Shown here in pieces: positions 55,453-63,978 of a DNA stretch of 64,000 nt. The stretch covers positions 91,789-155,788 of the forward strand of contig NZ_VJZS01000011.1 of NCBI RefSeq assembly GCF_007097385.1, in the 5' to 3' direction. This DNA comes from Flavobacterium sp. ZT3R18. GTDB lineage: Bacteria > Bacteroidota > Bacteroidia > Flavobacteriales > Flavobacteriaceae. Positions within the stretch are counted from its first letter, which is position 1; each line of letters starts with the position of its first letter. The position numbers and the translations under genes are program-made. Below the pieces are notes generated by a model. It worked only from the letters and a program-made list of their open reading frames with translations, was not told the DNA's origin and searched no databases.

Positions 55453-55517
55453 GTAGTTAATGTGCTGGAAATCAATAATAATTAAAAATATTTGAGAAGT
55501 AAGATTAACTTTTCGAT

Positions 55518-56240
55518 TTATTCATGGTAATAGAAGACATAAGAGGAGTATAACTCGTCATTCCACCAGTCTTTTTTAACCTCCGAAAAGTAGTTGTAAT
55601 TCGCTTTTCCTGCTTGAGATTGCAGCGGATAAACCACAACACCATTCTCTCTGTAGGCGCTATGCAAATCTGTTTCGGGTACAACGGGAACGATATGCCC
55701 TGACAGTCCTTTTTCTTTTCTTTTGGCACAAATTATTCCAATTCCTCCGTTGGTGTTCACTTTATTTTGAATTTCGTCAGCAGTAAACATTCTTTCCCAA
55801 CCAAAATCGGTTCCATATTCTAAAAACCAATCGTGTATGGCACTGGAGTAAATGCGGTCAACGGTTTCTTCAAAAACAGCTTCTACAGCTTGTCCTTCGG
55901 CTATTTTTTCTAGGGATTCATCCGTCCACCAAACAGTAGGAAGATACACTTTGCAGAAATGGCAATAATCGTAAGAGTACACATTACAATAGGTGTCTTC
56001 TATGGTTCTTTGGTATCGAATGCTTTTCTCAACATCTAGTTTATCAATGAGTTGACCTATAGTTTCTCGTTTACTCGCAGGGCTAGTTAAGTCTCTATAC
56101 GGAATGTTGGAATCCCCGAGAGGTTTGTGTTTCATTTCTATAGAATCCAAACGGGACTCTGAATCGGGCAATAAATCGGCAATCTTTATTGGGTAATCTT
56201 GTATTGAATCATCAATTATTGATAGGGTGTGTTTCTTCAT
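55518..56240 (-). CDS. Probable papain-fold (NlpC/CHAP-like) cysteine peptidase
   Basis: 240 residues, no signal peptide. The block TYCNVYSYDYCHFCKVYLPT, with a cysteine at the start of a helix after a CNxYxxDxC pattern, then GIGIICAKRKEKGLSGHIVPVVPE with histidine, and VVYPLQSQAGKANYNYF (SQAGxxN) give the order Cys-His-polar found in papain-fold amidases and T6SS amidase-type effectors. A second cysteine cluster (CHFC) may bind metal. The N-terminal 90 residues are polar and variable. It is 440 bases upstream of the amidoligase gene, both on the minus strand. Class and substrate remain uncertain. Confidence 0.55.
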   Translation of the reverse strand: MKKHTLSIIDDSIQDYPIKIADLLPDSESRLDSIEMKHKPLGDSNIPYRDLTSPASKRETIGQLIDKLDVEKSIRYQRTIEDTYCNVYSYDYCHFCKVYLPTVWWTDESLEKIAEGQAVEAVFEETVDRIYSSAIHDWFLEYGTDFGWERMFTADEIQNKVNTNGGIGIICAKRKEKGLSGHIVPVVPETDLHSAYRENGVVVYPLQSQAGKANYNYFSEVKKDWWNDELYSSYVFYYHE

Positions 56241-56440
56241 TTTGGCTGATTTGAATTAATTTTGTTAACGCTATCAGAACGTTTCGCTGTTACACGAGCT
56301 TTGGGGGCTAAAATACTATTTATTTTTCGGAAAGCACTAAATTATCAAATACAAAACCGACTTTTTATTGAATCCAAAAAATGCAATAGCTCATAACCTC
56401 AGTAGTAGTAGGCCATTTGGTTACCATCAATTAAGCAGTA
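56241..56440. other. Spacer without recognised gene
   Basis: No gene or structure could be supported. A plus-strand frame at 56368-56673 is low in coding character and overlaps the DUF3995 gene in antisense. Confidence 0.4.
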
Positions 56441-56557
56441 TTATTCCATTTTTAAATTATTATAAGTACCCCATCGTTTCAAATTACCTACAAATCTTTT
56501 TAGATGGTCTTCATTCAAGAAAATGTTTGACCAAGTATCGTATCTATCGCATTGCAT
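56441..56557 (-). pseudogene. 38-codon frame, possible gene remnant
   Basis: ATG 56557 opens MQCDRYDTWSNIFLNEDHLK followed by RFVGNLKRWGTYNNLKME and TAA. It begins 18 bases after the DUF3995 stop on the same strand and has protein-like composition (rich in W, D, L, K). I do not recognise it; it may be a fragment of a larger lost gene or a genuine small protein. Confidence 0.3.
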
Positions 56558-56575
56558 ACTTATTTGCCAAAATTT

Positions 56576-57001
56576 TTATGTGTTTAGTTCTAAAATCAGT
56601 GTCAATATTCCTATTAGTAAACATAAAGGCGAAAAGTATTTTGTGTCGCTTTTTCCAAATTTTGTTTGTTTGATTTTTTTGAAAAATCCAACATAATTAA
56701 AATCCCCAATGGCGCGTAAGATGAAAATACTGGCTACAATCCAAAGTCCATATTGGTTTAGCCAATAGGGCAAATTAAATGCTAAAACACCTGATTTGAC
56801 TAAAATAAATAGTCCAAAACCTAATGCTCCAAATGCAACTATTACTGTTGCTAAAATGCTCGGATTTAATGCTTTTTCGTTGTTTTCTTTTGTTGGTAAT
56901 ACCGAATAACTTCCCCAAGTACCGCCAAATGCCCAATAAAAGTGAATTGCAGAAATAAATAGAAAAATTAAAAATAGAATGCTTGCGATTGTTGTAGTCA
57001 T
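56576..57001 (-). CDS. DUF3995 membrane protein
   Basis: 141 residues with four membrane helices: ILFLIFLFISAIHFYWAFGG, LNPSILATVIVAFGALGFGLFIL, YGLWIVASIFILRAIGDF and FSPLCLLIGILTLIL. AIHFYWAFGGTWG and RAIGDFNYVGFFKK are the conserved blocks of DUF3995. The function is unknown. No signal for an operon with neighbours is visible. Confidence 0.85.
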   Translation of the reverse strand: MTTTIASILFLIFLFISAIHFYWAFGGTWGSYSVLPTKENNEKALNPSILATVIVAFGALGFGLFILVKSGVLAFNLPYWLNQYGLWIVASIFILRAIGDFNYVGFFKKIKQTKFGKSDTKYFSPLCLLIGILTLILELNT

Positions 57002-57130
57002 AATTAGTTTAAATTAAAGAATATATTCATTTGTTTTTTGTCGGCTGATTCATATTCTTATTGCGCAACCAAACTCCTAATCTGTTTTTAAATATTGAAT
57101 ATTTACATGGAACTCAACCCATCACTTTGC

Positions 57131-57214
57131 GAACCGCCGTATACGAGACCCGTACGTACGGTGGTGTGAGAGGCGCACTCCGTCAGTTTCTGGCGGAGCC
57201 GTCTACTCGATTAT
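57131..57214 (+). mobile_element. Group II intron 3' end relic (domains V and VI)
   Basis: A 34-base hairpin at 57132-57165 folds like domain V: accgccgta pairs with tacggtggt, then a two-base CG bulge and a short upper stem tacg/cgta. It is followed by gtgtgagagg and a domain VI-like hairpin (ctccgtca with tggcggag) ending gtctactcgatt, with the branch-point A and an AY 3' end near 57214. No reverse transcriptase gene or domains I-IV are found upstream, because the DUF3995 gene begins at 57001. It is a truncated intron remnant. Confidence 0.8.
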
Positions 57215-57600
57215 ACCTCGTTGTGACACGCACGCTAAGCACATAAGATTAGTCATTCCAATAATCGATTTCTATTGCGCCAAGTTTTTCCGCCTTCCAA
57301 TTTCCGTTTCAAATATTTTCGGCTTTACAGACTTAAGTTTAGAACTTTCAAATAATCCACAAAATAAATTGACAAAAATATTCCGACTTCAATTTTCCAC
57401 AAAGTGATTCACGCTTGTTTGTCCGCTTCGTATAAAATTCTAATTTGAGTCAGCTTGGCTACCTCGTTCAGCTCGGATTCTATATTATAAAAATCTCAAA
57501 GTTTGGAAGTCTAATAAACACAAAATGAGTCGATTCCAAGGAGCAATGAGGTACAACTCGTTTATATGCGAAACAAACCTTCACATCTACTCCTAATTAT
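57215..57600 (-). pseudogene. Decayed coding-like sequence behind the intron relic
   Basis: On the minus strand short stretches look protein-like, such as ESELNEVAKLTQIRILYEAD and RKYLKRKLEGGKTWRNRNR, but they are broken by stops and fall in the same or shifted frames. A hairpin cgaaacaaacctt/aaggtttgcttcg lies at about 57568-57630. The region seems to be old inserted DNA; its origin is unknown. Confidence 0.3.
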
Positions 57601-57749
57601 TGGATAGATTAACAAAGGTTTGCTTCGTTTTACACTTTTTTCAAAAGTAATAAAAAATACTTACAAATAACCGTGATGATTTTATAATTACGGAATACTT
57701 TTGGTCTTAAAAAAGTAAGTTCTTCTCATTTACCTTAAAGGTCTTGTAA

Positions 57750-57867
57750 GCGCGTAAGGGATAGAAGTAAGCTACCGAAGTAGCATGTATAGCCCGACCG
57801 CCACTAGAAGAAAGGGCGTATAGGCGGTGCTAAAAGTTGCCCTTTTTTCTAGTGGGGGTTACGCCCA
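57750..57867 (+). ncRNA. Candidate structured intergenic element B
   Basis: gggatagaagta and tatagccc flank a small hairpin (gcta ccgaag tagc). Then ccactagaagaaagggc (57802-57818) and gcccttttttctagtgg (57840-57856) form a 17-bp stem with one G-U pair around gtataggcggtgctaaaagtt-type bases, followed by ttacgccc. GATAGAAG ... ATAGC as in element A (5418) suggests one family. It ends 23 bases from the stop of the HD gene on the other strand and may act as terminator or RNA. Confidence 0.45.
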
Positions 57868-57889
57868 AAATATGACTTTGGAGTGTTTT

Positions 57890-58492
57890 TTATTCTGATT
57901 TACCAAAATTATTTCTTTGCTGAATAAGTAACTCGAGATTTTCTTCTTTTTTGGGAGTTCTGTTTTGAATGCAATAGGGAGTGTGATAAACGTGGGCTTG
58001 CATAAACTTAATTTGTATCTCGTTCCATTCTTCTAGGCTTAAATTTGGATTTGAATGTTTTATCTCCTGATACAGTTTGTTGCCAATGTACTTGAAGGTG
58101 TCTGTTCCCAGGTATTCGAGTTCGGCATCGGCAAGAATGCATTCTAATTTAGTTTTGGGTGCTTGAGGAATCGAAGTGGCTTGAATCATTCCCGCAATGA
58201 GTTCGATTTCTTGTTTGGTATAGTCAAATTCAGGGAGCTTAATTTTTGCAAGGCGAATACTTTCTTGTTTGTGCCCTTCGCTAGTACTGGTAATAAAACC
58301 AGAATCATGAAACAATGCGGCTGTCTTGATAAGCAAAATATCTTCTTCGGGAATGTGTTCCTGATGCGCAATGTATTCTGCCATTTTTATAATATGTTCT
58401 GTGCGTTTCCAGTCATGATAGGTTAGATAAGATGCTAATTTCTCTATTAAAGTATCAATTACGGTATGACACAGTAAATCCCAGTTTTTCAT
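57890..58492 (-). CDS. HD-domain phosphohydrolase
   Basis: 200 residues. The HD signature is present: YHDWKRTEHIIKMAEYIA (first His), LIKTAALFHDSGF (HD pair) and LADAELEYLGTDTFKYI (last Asp). HD proteins hydrolyse nucleotides or related phosphoesters with metal ions. The conserved spacing YHDWxRTEHI is typical of a small bacterial group with unknown substrate. It is monocistronic and faces a structured element at its 3' end. Confidence 0.88.
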   Translation of the reverse strand: MKNWDLLCHTVIDTLIEKLASYLTYHDWKRTEHIIKMAEYIAHQEHIPEEDILLIKTAALFHDSGFITSTSEGHKQESIRLAKIKLPEFDYTKQEIELIAGMIQATSIPQAPKTKLECILADAELEYLGTDTFKYIGNKLYQEIKHSNPNLSLEEWNEIQIKFMQAHVYHTPYCIQNRTPKKEENLELLIQQRNNFGKSE

Positions 58493-58522
58493 TTGTAGAT
58501 AATATTTGCTTTTTAGTGAACT

Positions 58523-58550
58523 CTAGCGATAGCGAACAGGCGAAGCAATA
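58523..58550. repeat. Decayed copy of the branched element
   Basis: gcgatagcgaacag matches the reverse complement of ctgttcgctatcgc in the element at 19921-20017. The neighbourhood (gtcattc around 58558) keeps a trace of the arm sequence, the rest has diverged. Confidence 0.55.
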
Positions 58551-58810
58551 TGATATTGTCATTCTTTATTTGTGATTTGTGTTTTTGCAATAGTATACGA
58601 TATTTAAGTACAGTGGATTGCTATGTAAATTTAAGAAAAATTGATCTTTAAGACTATTTTATTGCTTTGAAATTCCGATTTAATTTATTGATTTCTATTT
58701 TTTGTTGGATAATTCAGAAGGTATGAATACATAAAGAAAACAAATCTTACAGATGGGTTAAAAACAACTTTGATGGGGTGTTCCATTAAAGGCGTCATTT
58801 TATAAACTCA
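58551..58810. other. Spacer without recognised gene
   Basis: AT-rich spacer between the HD gene and the Mpo1-like gene, with no supported feature. Confidence 0.4.
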
Positions 58811-59275
58811 TTATTTTTTAGAAAATAAATTTTGTACAACCCAGGCTGGCCCAATCATTAAAAATTGAATGTCTTTAAGAAATGATGGTTTTTTTCCTTC
58901 GATGTTATGTCCATAAAATTGACCAATCCAAGCAATAACGAAAATGCCAATTGAAAATGCCCAAAGGGGGAAGAGCTGTCCGATATAAAAGTTAAGGGCC
59001 AGACATAGGAATGAAAAAACAGCTATTTTGATTGCCATGGCAAATGATAATCGGATATAAAAGAGTAAAACAAAAAGTAAGACAACAAAAGCCCAATTTT
59101 CTATAATAGGTTGGTTGAGGTGTAATAAGTTGCTTAAAAAAGAACTCGGAATACTCATTAATAGACCCACAATAGAAAAGAAAATAGCTGGAACACAGAT
59201 GTAATGTATCGCTTTGTTTTTTGGATTTTGATGACTTACTTCGTATTCTTCAAACCATTGATCTAGTGTTTTCAT
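58811..59275 (-). CDS. Mpo1-like (DUF962) membrane protein
   Basis: 154 residues with four hydrophobic helices. The DUF962/Mpo1 signature is visible: HQNPKNKAIHYICVPAIFFSIVGLLM and FVIAWIGQFYGHNIEGKKPSFLKDIQFLMIGPAWV, whose histidines bind iron. The yeast homologue is a 2-hydroxy fatty acid dioxygenase; bacterial activity is not established. It lies 53 bases after the GNAT gene on the same strand and may be co-transcribed. Confidence 0.87.
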   Translation of the reverse strand: MKTLDQWFEEYEVSHQNPKNKAIHYICVPAIFFSIVGLLMSIPSSFLSNLLHLNQPIIENWAFVVLLFVLLFYIRLSFAMAIKIAVFSFLCLALNFYIGQLFPLWAFSIGIFVIAWIGQFYGHNIEGKKPSFLKDIQFLMIGPAWVVQNLFSKK

Positions 59276-59328
59276 AAGTTTATATTTTTTCCTAATTTAT
59301 AAAATAATATGCAACTAGATTAAAAGTG

Positions 59329-59835
59329 CTAAATTATTTTTTCCATTACAATAAACTCCAATGGTTGTTTTCCAATAATTGCATCCGTATCGTTTAGTGG
59401 GAATGGCTCTCTAACTCCAGTGTCTGCATAGCCGTGGCGTTTATACCAGGCAATCAATTCCTCCCGAATGGAGATAACGGTCATTATAATTTTGGGTAAT
59501 CCCAATGTTAAAGCATAGATTTCTGCTTCTTGCAATAATTTTTTGCCGATGCCGCTATTTTGCAATTCGGGCGAAACGGTAAGCATTCCTAAATACAATT
59601 GATTCTCTTTTTTAACCAGTAATACGCAACCCATAATCCGATTATTTTCCGCAAACTTGAGAATTGTATTTTCTTTATTTTGAATAGTTTTCGATAGTTC
59701 ATCTTCGGTAATCCTTTTACCCTCTAAAAGGTTGGCTTCAGTAGTCCATCCTTGTTTAGAAGTTTCGCCACGGTAGGCTGAATTTATTAATTTTTCTAAA
59801 GCTGAAACATCTTCTAGTGTTGCTGTTGTAATCAT
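59329..59835 (-). CDS. GNAT-family N-acetyltransferase
   Basis: 168 residues. The acetyl-CoA site is LYLGMLTVSPELQNSGIGKKLL (Q/R-x-x-G-x-G/A) followed by AEIYALTLGLPKIIMTVISIREELIAWYKRHGY. The residues FIVMEKII close the fold. Substrate unknown. It precedes the Mpo1-like gene in the same direction. Confidence 0.9.
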   Translation of the reverse strand: MITTATLEDVSALEKLINSAYRGETSKQGWTTEANLLEGKRITEDELSKTIQNKENTILKFAENNRIMGCVLLVKKENQLYLGMLTVSPELQNSGIGKKLLQEAEIYALTLGLPKIIMTVISIREELIAWYKRHGYADTGVREPFPLNDTDAIIGKQPLEFIVMEKII

Positions 59836-59940
59836 GTATAGTAATTTATATCTGGTATTTTGACTGTTTTTAGAACGAAATGAGTATACTTAATTAGTGA
59901 GACTTTTTAATTTTGAGGTGTATTAATAGTATTCAAAGGT

Positions 59941-59980
59941 AAAAAAAAACTACAACAAAATTATCTTTGGTTGTAGTTCT
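59941..59980 (-). terminator. Terminator of the DJ-1/PfpI gene
   Basis: On the minus strand aactacaac and gttgtagtt pair around about 14 bases and are followed by a T run, some 65 bases after the stop codon. Confidence 0.75.
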
Positions 59981-60044
59981 TATGTGTTGTTATTGAAATA
60001 GATTCTTCAAGCTTTTATATTTGAAGAACTATTAGAAATACATT

Positions 60045-60620
60045 TTAAATTTCAATTTTTGCTCCCATGATTTTCAGAAATTCTCTGATGAAACTTGGAT
60101 GAGCAGGCCAAGCTGGCGAGGTAACAAGGTTGCCATCTACAAATGCCTCATCTACAGGAATGGATTGAAATTCTCCACCCGCCAATGTTACTTCTGGTCC
60201 AACTGCAGGATAAGCGGTTAGTTTTCGTCCTTTGACAACACCGGCAGCGGTTAAAATCTGAATACCGTGGCAAATGGCGGCCACTGGTTTGTTGGTGGTG
60301 AAAAAATGTTGGACCATTTCAATCACTTTTTCGTTCAATCTCAAATATTCCGGGGCTCTTCCTCCCGCAATGACCAATCCGTTATAGTCGCCCACTTTTA
60401 CGTCATCAAAACTATAATTCAACGCAAAGTTGTGCCCAGGTTTTTCGGTATAGGTTTGATCTCCTTCAAAATCATGAATAGCAGTTTTTATAGTGTCTCC
60501 CTTTTTTTTGTTGGGACAAACGGTATGAACAGTATAACCTACCATTTCTAACATCTGGAACGGAACCATAGTTTCATAATCTTCGGTAAAGTCACCAGTT
60601 AAGAACAATACTTTTTTCAT
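60045..60620 (-). CDS. DJ-1/PfpI-family protein
   Basis: 191 residues. The glutamine-amidotransferase-like fold is shown by [32 protein letters not shown] and the nucleophile elbow [26 protein letters not shown], with the conserved cysteine in CHG. Members are deglycases, chaperones or proteases of the YhbO/PfpI kind. No partner genes are evident. Confidence 0.92.
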   Translation of the reverse strand: MKKVLFLTGDFTEDYETMVPFQMLEMVGYTVHTVCPNKKKGDTIKTAIHDFEGDQTYTEKPGHNFALNYSFDDVKVGDYNGLVIAGGRAPEYLRLNEKVIEMVQHFFTTNKPVAAICHGIQILTAAGVVKGRKLTAYPAVGPEVTLAGGEFQSIPVDEAFVDGNLVTSPAWPAHPSFIREFLKIMGAKIEI

Positions 60621-60660
60621 TTCTTAGAATTTTAAATTAATACAATTTTTAAAAAATTAA

Positions 60661-60706
60661 AAAATCAGAATTCTACAAAGGTATTGGTTAAGTAGAATCT
60701 GATTTT
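60661..60706 (-). terminator. Terminator of the secreted phosphoesterase gene
   Basis: aaaatcagaattctac and gtagaatctgatttt form a stem around 15 bases; on the minus strand it ends in A/T tracts. It lies about 75 bases downstream of the stop. Confidence 0.75.
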
Positions 60707-60779
60707 GTTTTCTATAAAGTTAAGAAAAAAGGTTTATTAATTTGATTTTTAGAATTGTAACTTGTGTTAGGTAAATGTA

Positions 60780-63671
60780 TCACTTCAGTTCATATGCTTT
60801 TTTTACAATCGGTTTTCCGTTAACCGTAACGATTATAAAATAAAGGCCTTTAGCTATTTTTTTTGACAAAGGAAATTCAAAATTGTAATTACCTTTTAAC
60901 TGATAGGTAGGGATTTGGTCAAATGAAATGATTTTTTGTCCCAAAGCGTTAAACAAATCAATTTTGACATTAGCATTCTCGCTTAAAAAATAATTTACAT
61001 TTAATGTGTTTTCAAAAGAGTAAACATGGATTAAATCTGCCTCTTTTTTTGTGGTTGTTGATGCTATTTTACTCGCTCCACTTTTTGTAATGCTAAACTG
61101 GTCAACCACAGTTCCAGTACTCGCAAGGTATTTGCAGGAAAGGTTATCACCACTTACATCAATCACCAACGAACAATTATTGGTGTTGTTATTAAAGTAC
61201 ATGCATGGCATTGGGTAACCAGATTGTGTAGCCCCTGGGTTTTGTCCAGATGTACCACAAACTGCGTAAATAGTTCCATCATACGGCGGTGTTTTTGTAA
61301 AGGTATTTGTGGCAGTGCTAACCTTCATGGCTTGCGTAAAAGTGGTTGATAAACCATAATGCCCTTTAATCAAATAACTCCTTTCGTTGCTGTGAGAATG
61401 CCCAGCAAGCACTACATCCACATGATAACTTTCGAGCAACGGAATAATATTGGTGCGCATGTCTATGAGTTCGACACCTGTATTGCTGTTACTCGAACCT
61501 AATGCATAGGGGGCGTGATGAAAATAAACCACCGTCCATCGTTGACTATTAGCGGCCAAATCGTTATTGAGCCATTGATACATAGGGCTTGAACTATTGT
61601 TTAATGCGCCATAACTATCTAATGAAATAAAATGAATGTTACCATAATTATAGGAGTAATATTTAGGTGTATTGGATACCACACCACCAGCTTCGGCATT
61701 TTGTGGAACAGAAAAAATAGAGAAGTACGGGAAATTGGTGGTAAGTGAATTTGTGCTTTGGTAACCAGTTCCAGCATAGTCATGATTTCCTGGAGAGGGA
61801 AACAGGGGAAAGCTTTTAAATTGATCTGGATATTGAGCAAACACGTAATTTTGAAATTCTAGATCAGTTCCGTTAGAATACGCATTGTCACCTAACCAAA
61901 CCCATAAATTGGTAGGTGTTGTTCCGGTATAAGTTGTGTAGGCGTTTCGCACGGCGGTTTGTTGCGTAGAACCGTTTCCAAAATCGCCAATAGCCCAAAT
62001 CCGAATTGGAGCTGTGCTTCCTATTGAAGGGGCGGTATAAAAATTATTTTTCGCATCGCCTTGCAATGCTTGGGATGAAGTACCTATTGAATAAAAATAG
62101 TTTGTGGCAGGTGTTAATCCAGTTAATGTAACAATATGTTCTGTAGCCAGAGTTGCATCGCTGGTTGTATTGCCGTAAGCGGTGCTTGTTCCGTATTGTA
62201 CAGTACTATTGCAAGGTAAATCAGTACGCCAACGTATGGTAATCCCATTAGGAGTTAGTTTTTGCAGGTAAGCACCACGGGTAACCACTGGCGTTACTAC
62301 AGTACTCGAAGCATTTAAGCGCGCATTAAAACTGATATCGGTACTAGTTGCTGCTTGCTGATGAATTTCCACAGCCATAACATTGGTGCCCAAAACAAGA
62401 GCGCTTGTATTTAATATAGTGGTAATCCAAGCCGATTCATCAGCACCACCAACTGAAACTGTTGATAAAGTAGTGTAGGCAATCGTTGAGGTTGGCATAT
62501 TGTTGCGATAAACTTCAGTCCCATTTATATAAACAACAATTCCGTCATCTCGCACTACATCTAATGCTAGTGTTGTGTATGTAGCAGGATTGGTAACTGA
62601 GAATGATTTTCTGAAATAAGTAGTGATGTATTTAGCTGTGGAAGAAGGTCCATAACTTAACACAGTAGCTTCGCCTCCATCTCCATAACCTAATTCAGCA
62701 TTTCCGCTTGCCCAGGCAGCATCATTAAAAGCAGTAGCTCGCCATGCTGTACCCTGATTGGTTCCGTTGTCTAAATATTTCCAGGATGAGTTTGCAGCAA
62801 TGAGAGCATCGTTTCCAGCAGCAGTAAGTGTTGTGAAATTTGCCGTTGCACTATATGCTCCTGTAACTGAACATACAGCCTGAACTTGATATTCGTAGTT
62901 GTTATTGGCTGACAACCCCGTTAATGATTTGGAGGTAATTGTAGCAGTAGTGGTTGTCCATGTTGAAGCTCCAACTACACGGTATTGAATGTTATAACTT
63001 GTAGCTCCTACAATAGATGACCAAGAAAGTGAGGCTGTTGTTGCTGTTATGGATGAAGCAGTAAGAGATGATGGTGTTGCACATGTTGCTGAAACTGAAG
63101 TTGCATCCAATTTTAAATTAAAACTTAAATCACTGCTGTTTATAGCAGCCTGATGAATTTCTACCGCCAATACATTATTTCCTGCAACAAAAGAGGAAGG
63201 ATTTAAAGTGAATGTATAAAAAGTAGATTCGTTTGTTCCACTGACTGCCGAACTGGCCAATTTGGTGTAATCAATAGTCCCTGTGGGCATATTGCTTCTA
63301 ACAACCTCAACTCCGTTTAAGTAGATTACCGCGCCATCATCGCGTAGGAGACCTAATGTAAACATTGAATAATTAGTTGGGGCTGATACAGAAAAAGCTT
63401 TTCTAAAATAAGTAGTGCGGTACCTATTAGAAGCGTTGGAGCCATAACTTACTACGGTAGCTTCTCCACCATCTCCATAGCCCAATTCGGCATTTCCACT
63501 TGGCCAAGCGGCATCATTAAAAGTAGTTGCCCGCCATGCAGTACCCTGATTGCTTCCATTGTCTAGATATTTCCAGGATCCGTTTTGTGGAATAATGGAA
63601 ACCGTTTGAGCAATAACTGTAGAAAACAATAAAACAAATAATAAAGTAATGAATATCTTTTTCATAATCAT
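60780..63671 (-). CDS. Secreted metallophosphoesterase with duplicated lectin-like modules and T9SS tail
   Basis: 963 residues, signal peptide to about FSTVIAQ (an ATG two codons later is also possible). Module 1 (about 22-190) and module 2 (about 290-455) are alike: SWKYLDNGSNQGTAWRATTF and SWKYLDNGTNQGTAWRATAF. A fibronectin III domain (about 195-285) lies between. Then come a purple-acid-phosphatase N-terminal domain and the catalytic core IWAIGDFGNG, WLGDNAYSNGTD, SPGNHDYAGTG, VVYFHHAPY and VLAGHSHSNERSY. The last 80 residues (VKIDLFNALGQKIISFD ... KGLYFIIVTVNGKPIVKKAYEL) are a type A T9SS sorting domain, so it is exported by type IX secretion. Confidence 0.92.
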   Translation of the reverse strand: MIMKKIFITLLFVLLFSTVIAQTVSIIPQNGSWKYLDNGSNQGTAWRATTFNDAAWPSGNAELGYGDGGEATVVSYGSNASNRYRTTYFRKAFSVSAPTNYSMFTLGLLRDDGAVIYLNGVEVVRSNMPTGTIDYTKLASSAVSGTNESTFYTFTLNPSSFVAGNNVLAVEIHQAAINSSDLSFNLKLDATSVSATCATPSSLTASSITATTASLSWSSIVGATSYNIQYRVVGASTWTTTTATITSKSLTGLSANNNYEYQVQAVCSVTGAYSATANFTTLTAAGNDALIAANSSWKYLDNGTNQGTAWRATAFNDAAWASGNAELGYGDGGEATVLSYGPSSTAKYITTYFRKSFSVTNPATYTTLALDVVRDDGIVVYINGTEVYRNNMPTSTIAYTTLSTVSVGGADESAWITTILNTSALVLGTNVMAVEIHQQAATSTDISFNARLNASSTVVTPVVTRGAYLQKLTPNGITIRWRTDLPCNSTVQYGTSTAYGNTTSDATLATEHIVTLTGLTPATNYFYSIGTSSQALQGDAKNNFYTAPSIGSTAPIRIWAIGDFGNGSTQQTAVRNAYTTYTGTTPTNLWVWLGDNAYSNGTDLEFQNYVFAQYPDQFKSFPLFPSPGNHDYAGTGYQSTNSLTTNFPYFSIFSVPQNAEAGGVVSNTPKYYSYNYGNIHFISLDSYGALNNSSSPMYQWLNNDLAANSQRWTVVYFHHAPYALGSSNSNTGVELIDMRTNIIPLLESYHVDVVLAGHSHSNERSYLIKGHYGLSTTFTQAMKVSTATNTFTKTPPYDGTIYAVCGTSGQNPGATQSGYPMPCMYFNNNTNNCSLVIDVSGDNLSCKYLASTGTVVDQFSITKSGASKIASTTTKKEADLIHVYSFENTLNVNYFLSENANVKIDLFNALGQKIISFDQIPTYQLKGNYNFEFPLSKKIAKGLYFIIVTVNGKPIVKKAYELK

Positions 63672-63978
63672 CAGGGATTAAATTGACTCTTTTGTAACAA
63701 TCTACTATAAAGTTACTTAAATTCTAGAGAGTGTTATTTTATTTTCTGCAATAATTTTAATGGATTATTTATTTTTAATAAAATATAAGTATTTAGTTAT
63801 TAGTGTTTTATGTTTTGTTTTAAAGAAAAAAAAGAGATCTCATCCTTTCGTAGTCTTATCGTGTGAGAACAAATGATTAGATAAAAATTTAGCCACGAAT
63901 TCCCTTAAATTTTAAAGAATTAAACTGCTTATCCCCTTCGCACATGTTAGGGATAAATGTATCTTTGAAATAAAAAAA
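63672..63978. other. Upstream spacer with a half CACGAATT repeat
   Basis: gccacgaattcccttaaatt at 63892-63911 repeats the end of the element at 17451. A TATCTTTG at 63959-63966 fits the -7 consensus for a gene starting at 63979. Confidence 0.45.

Noticed and set aside
57061..57246. 61-codon plus-strand frame in the intron relic
   Set aside because: The sequence is explained by group II intron domains V and VI; the frame is coincidental.
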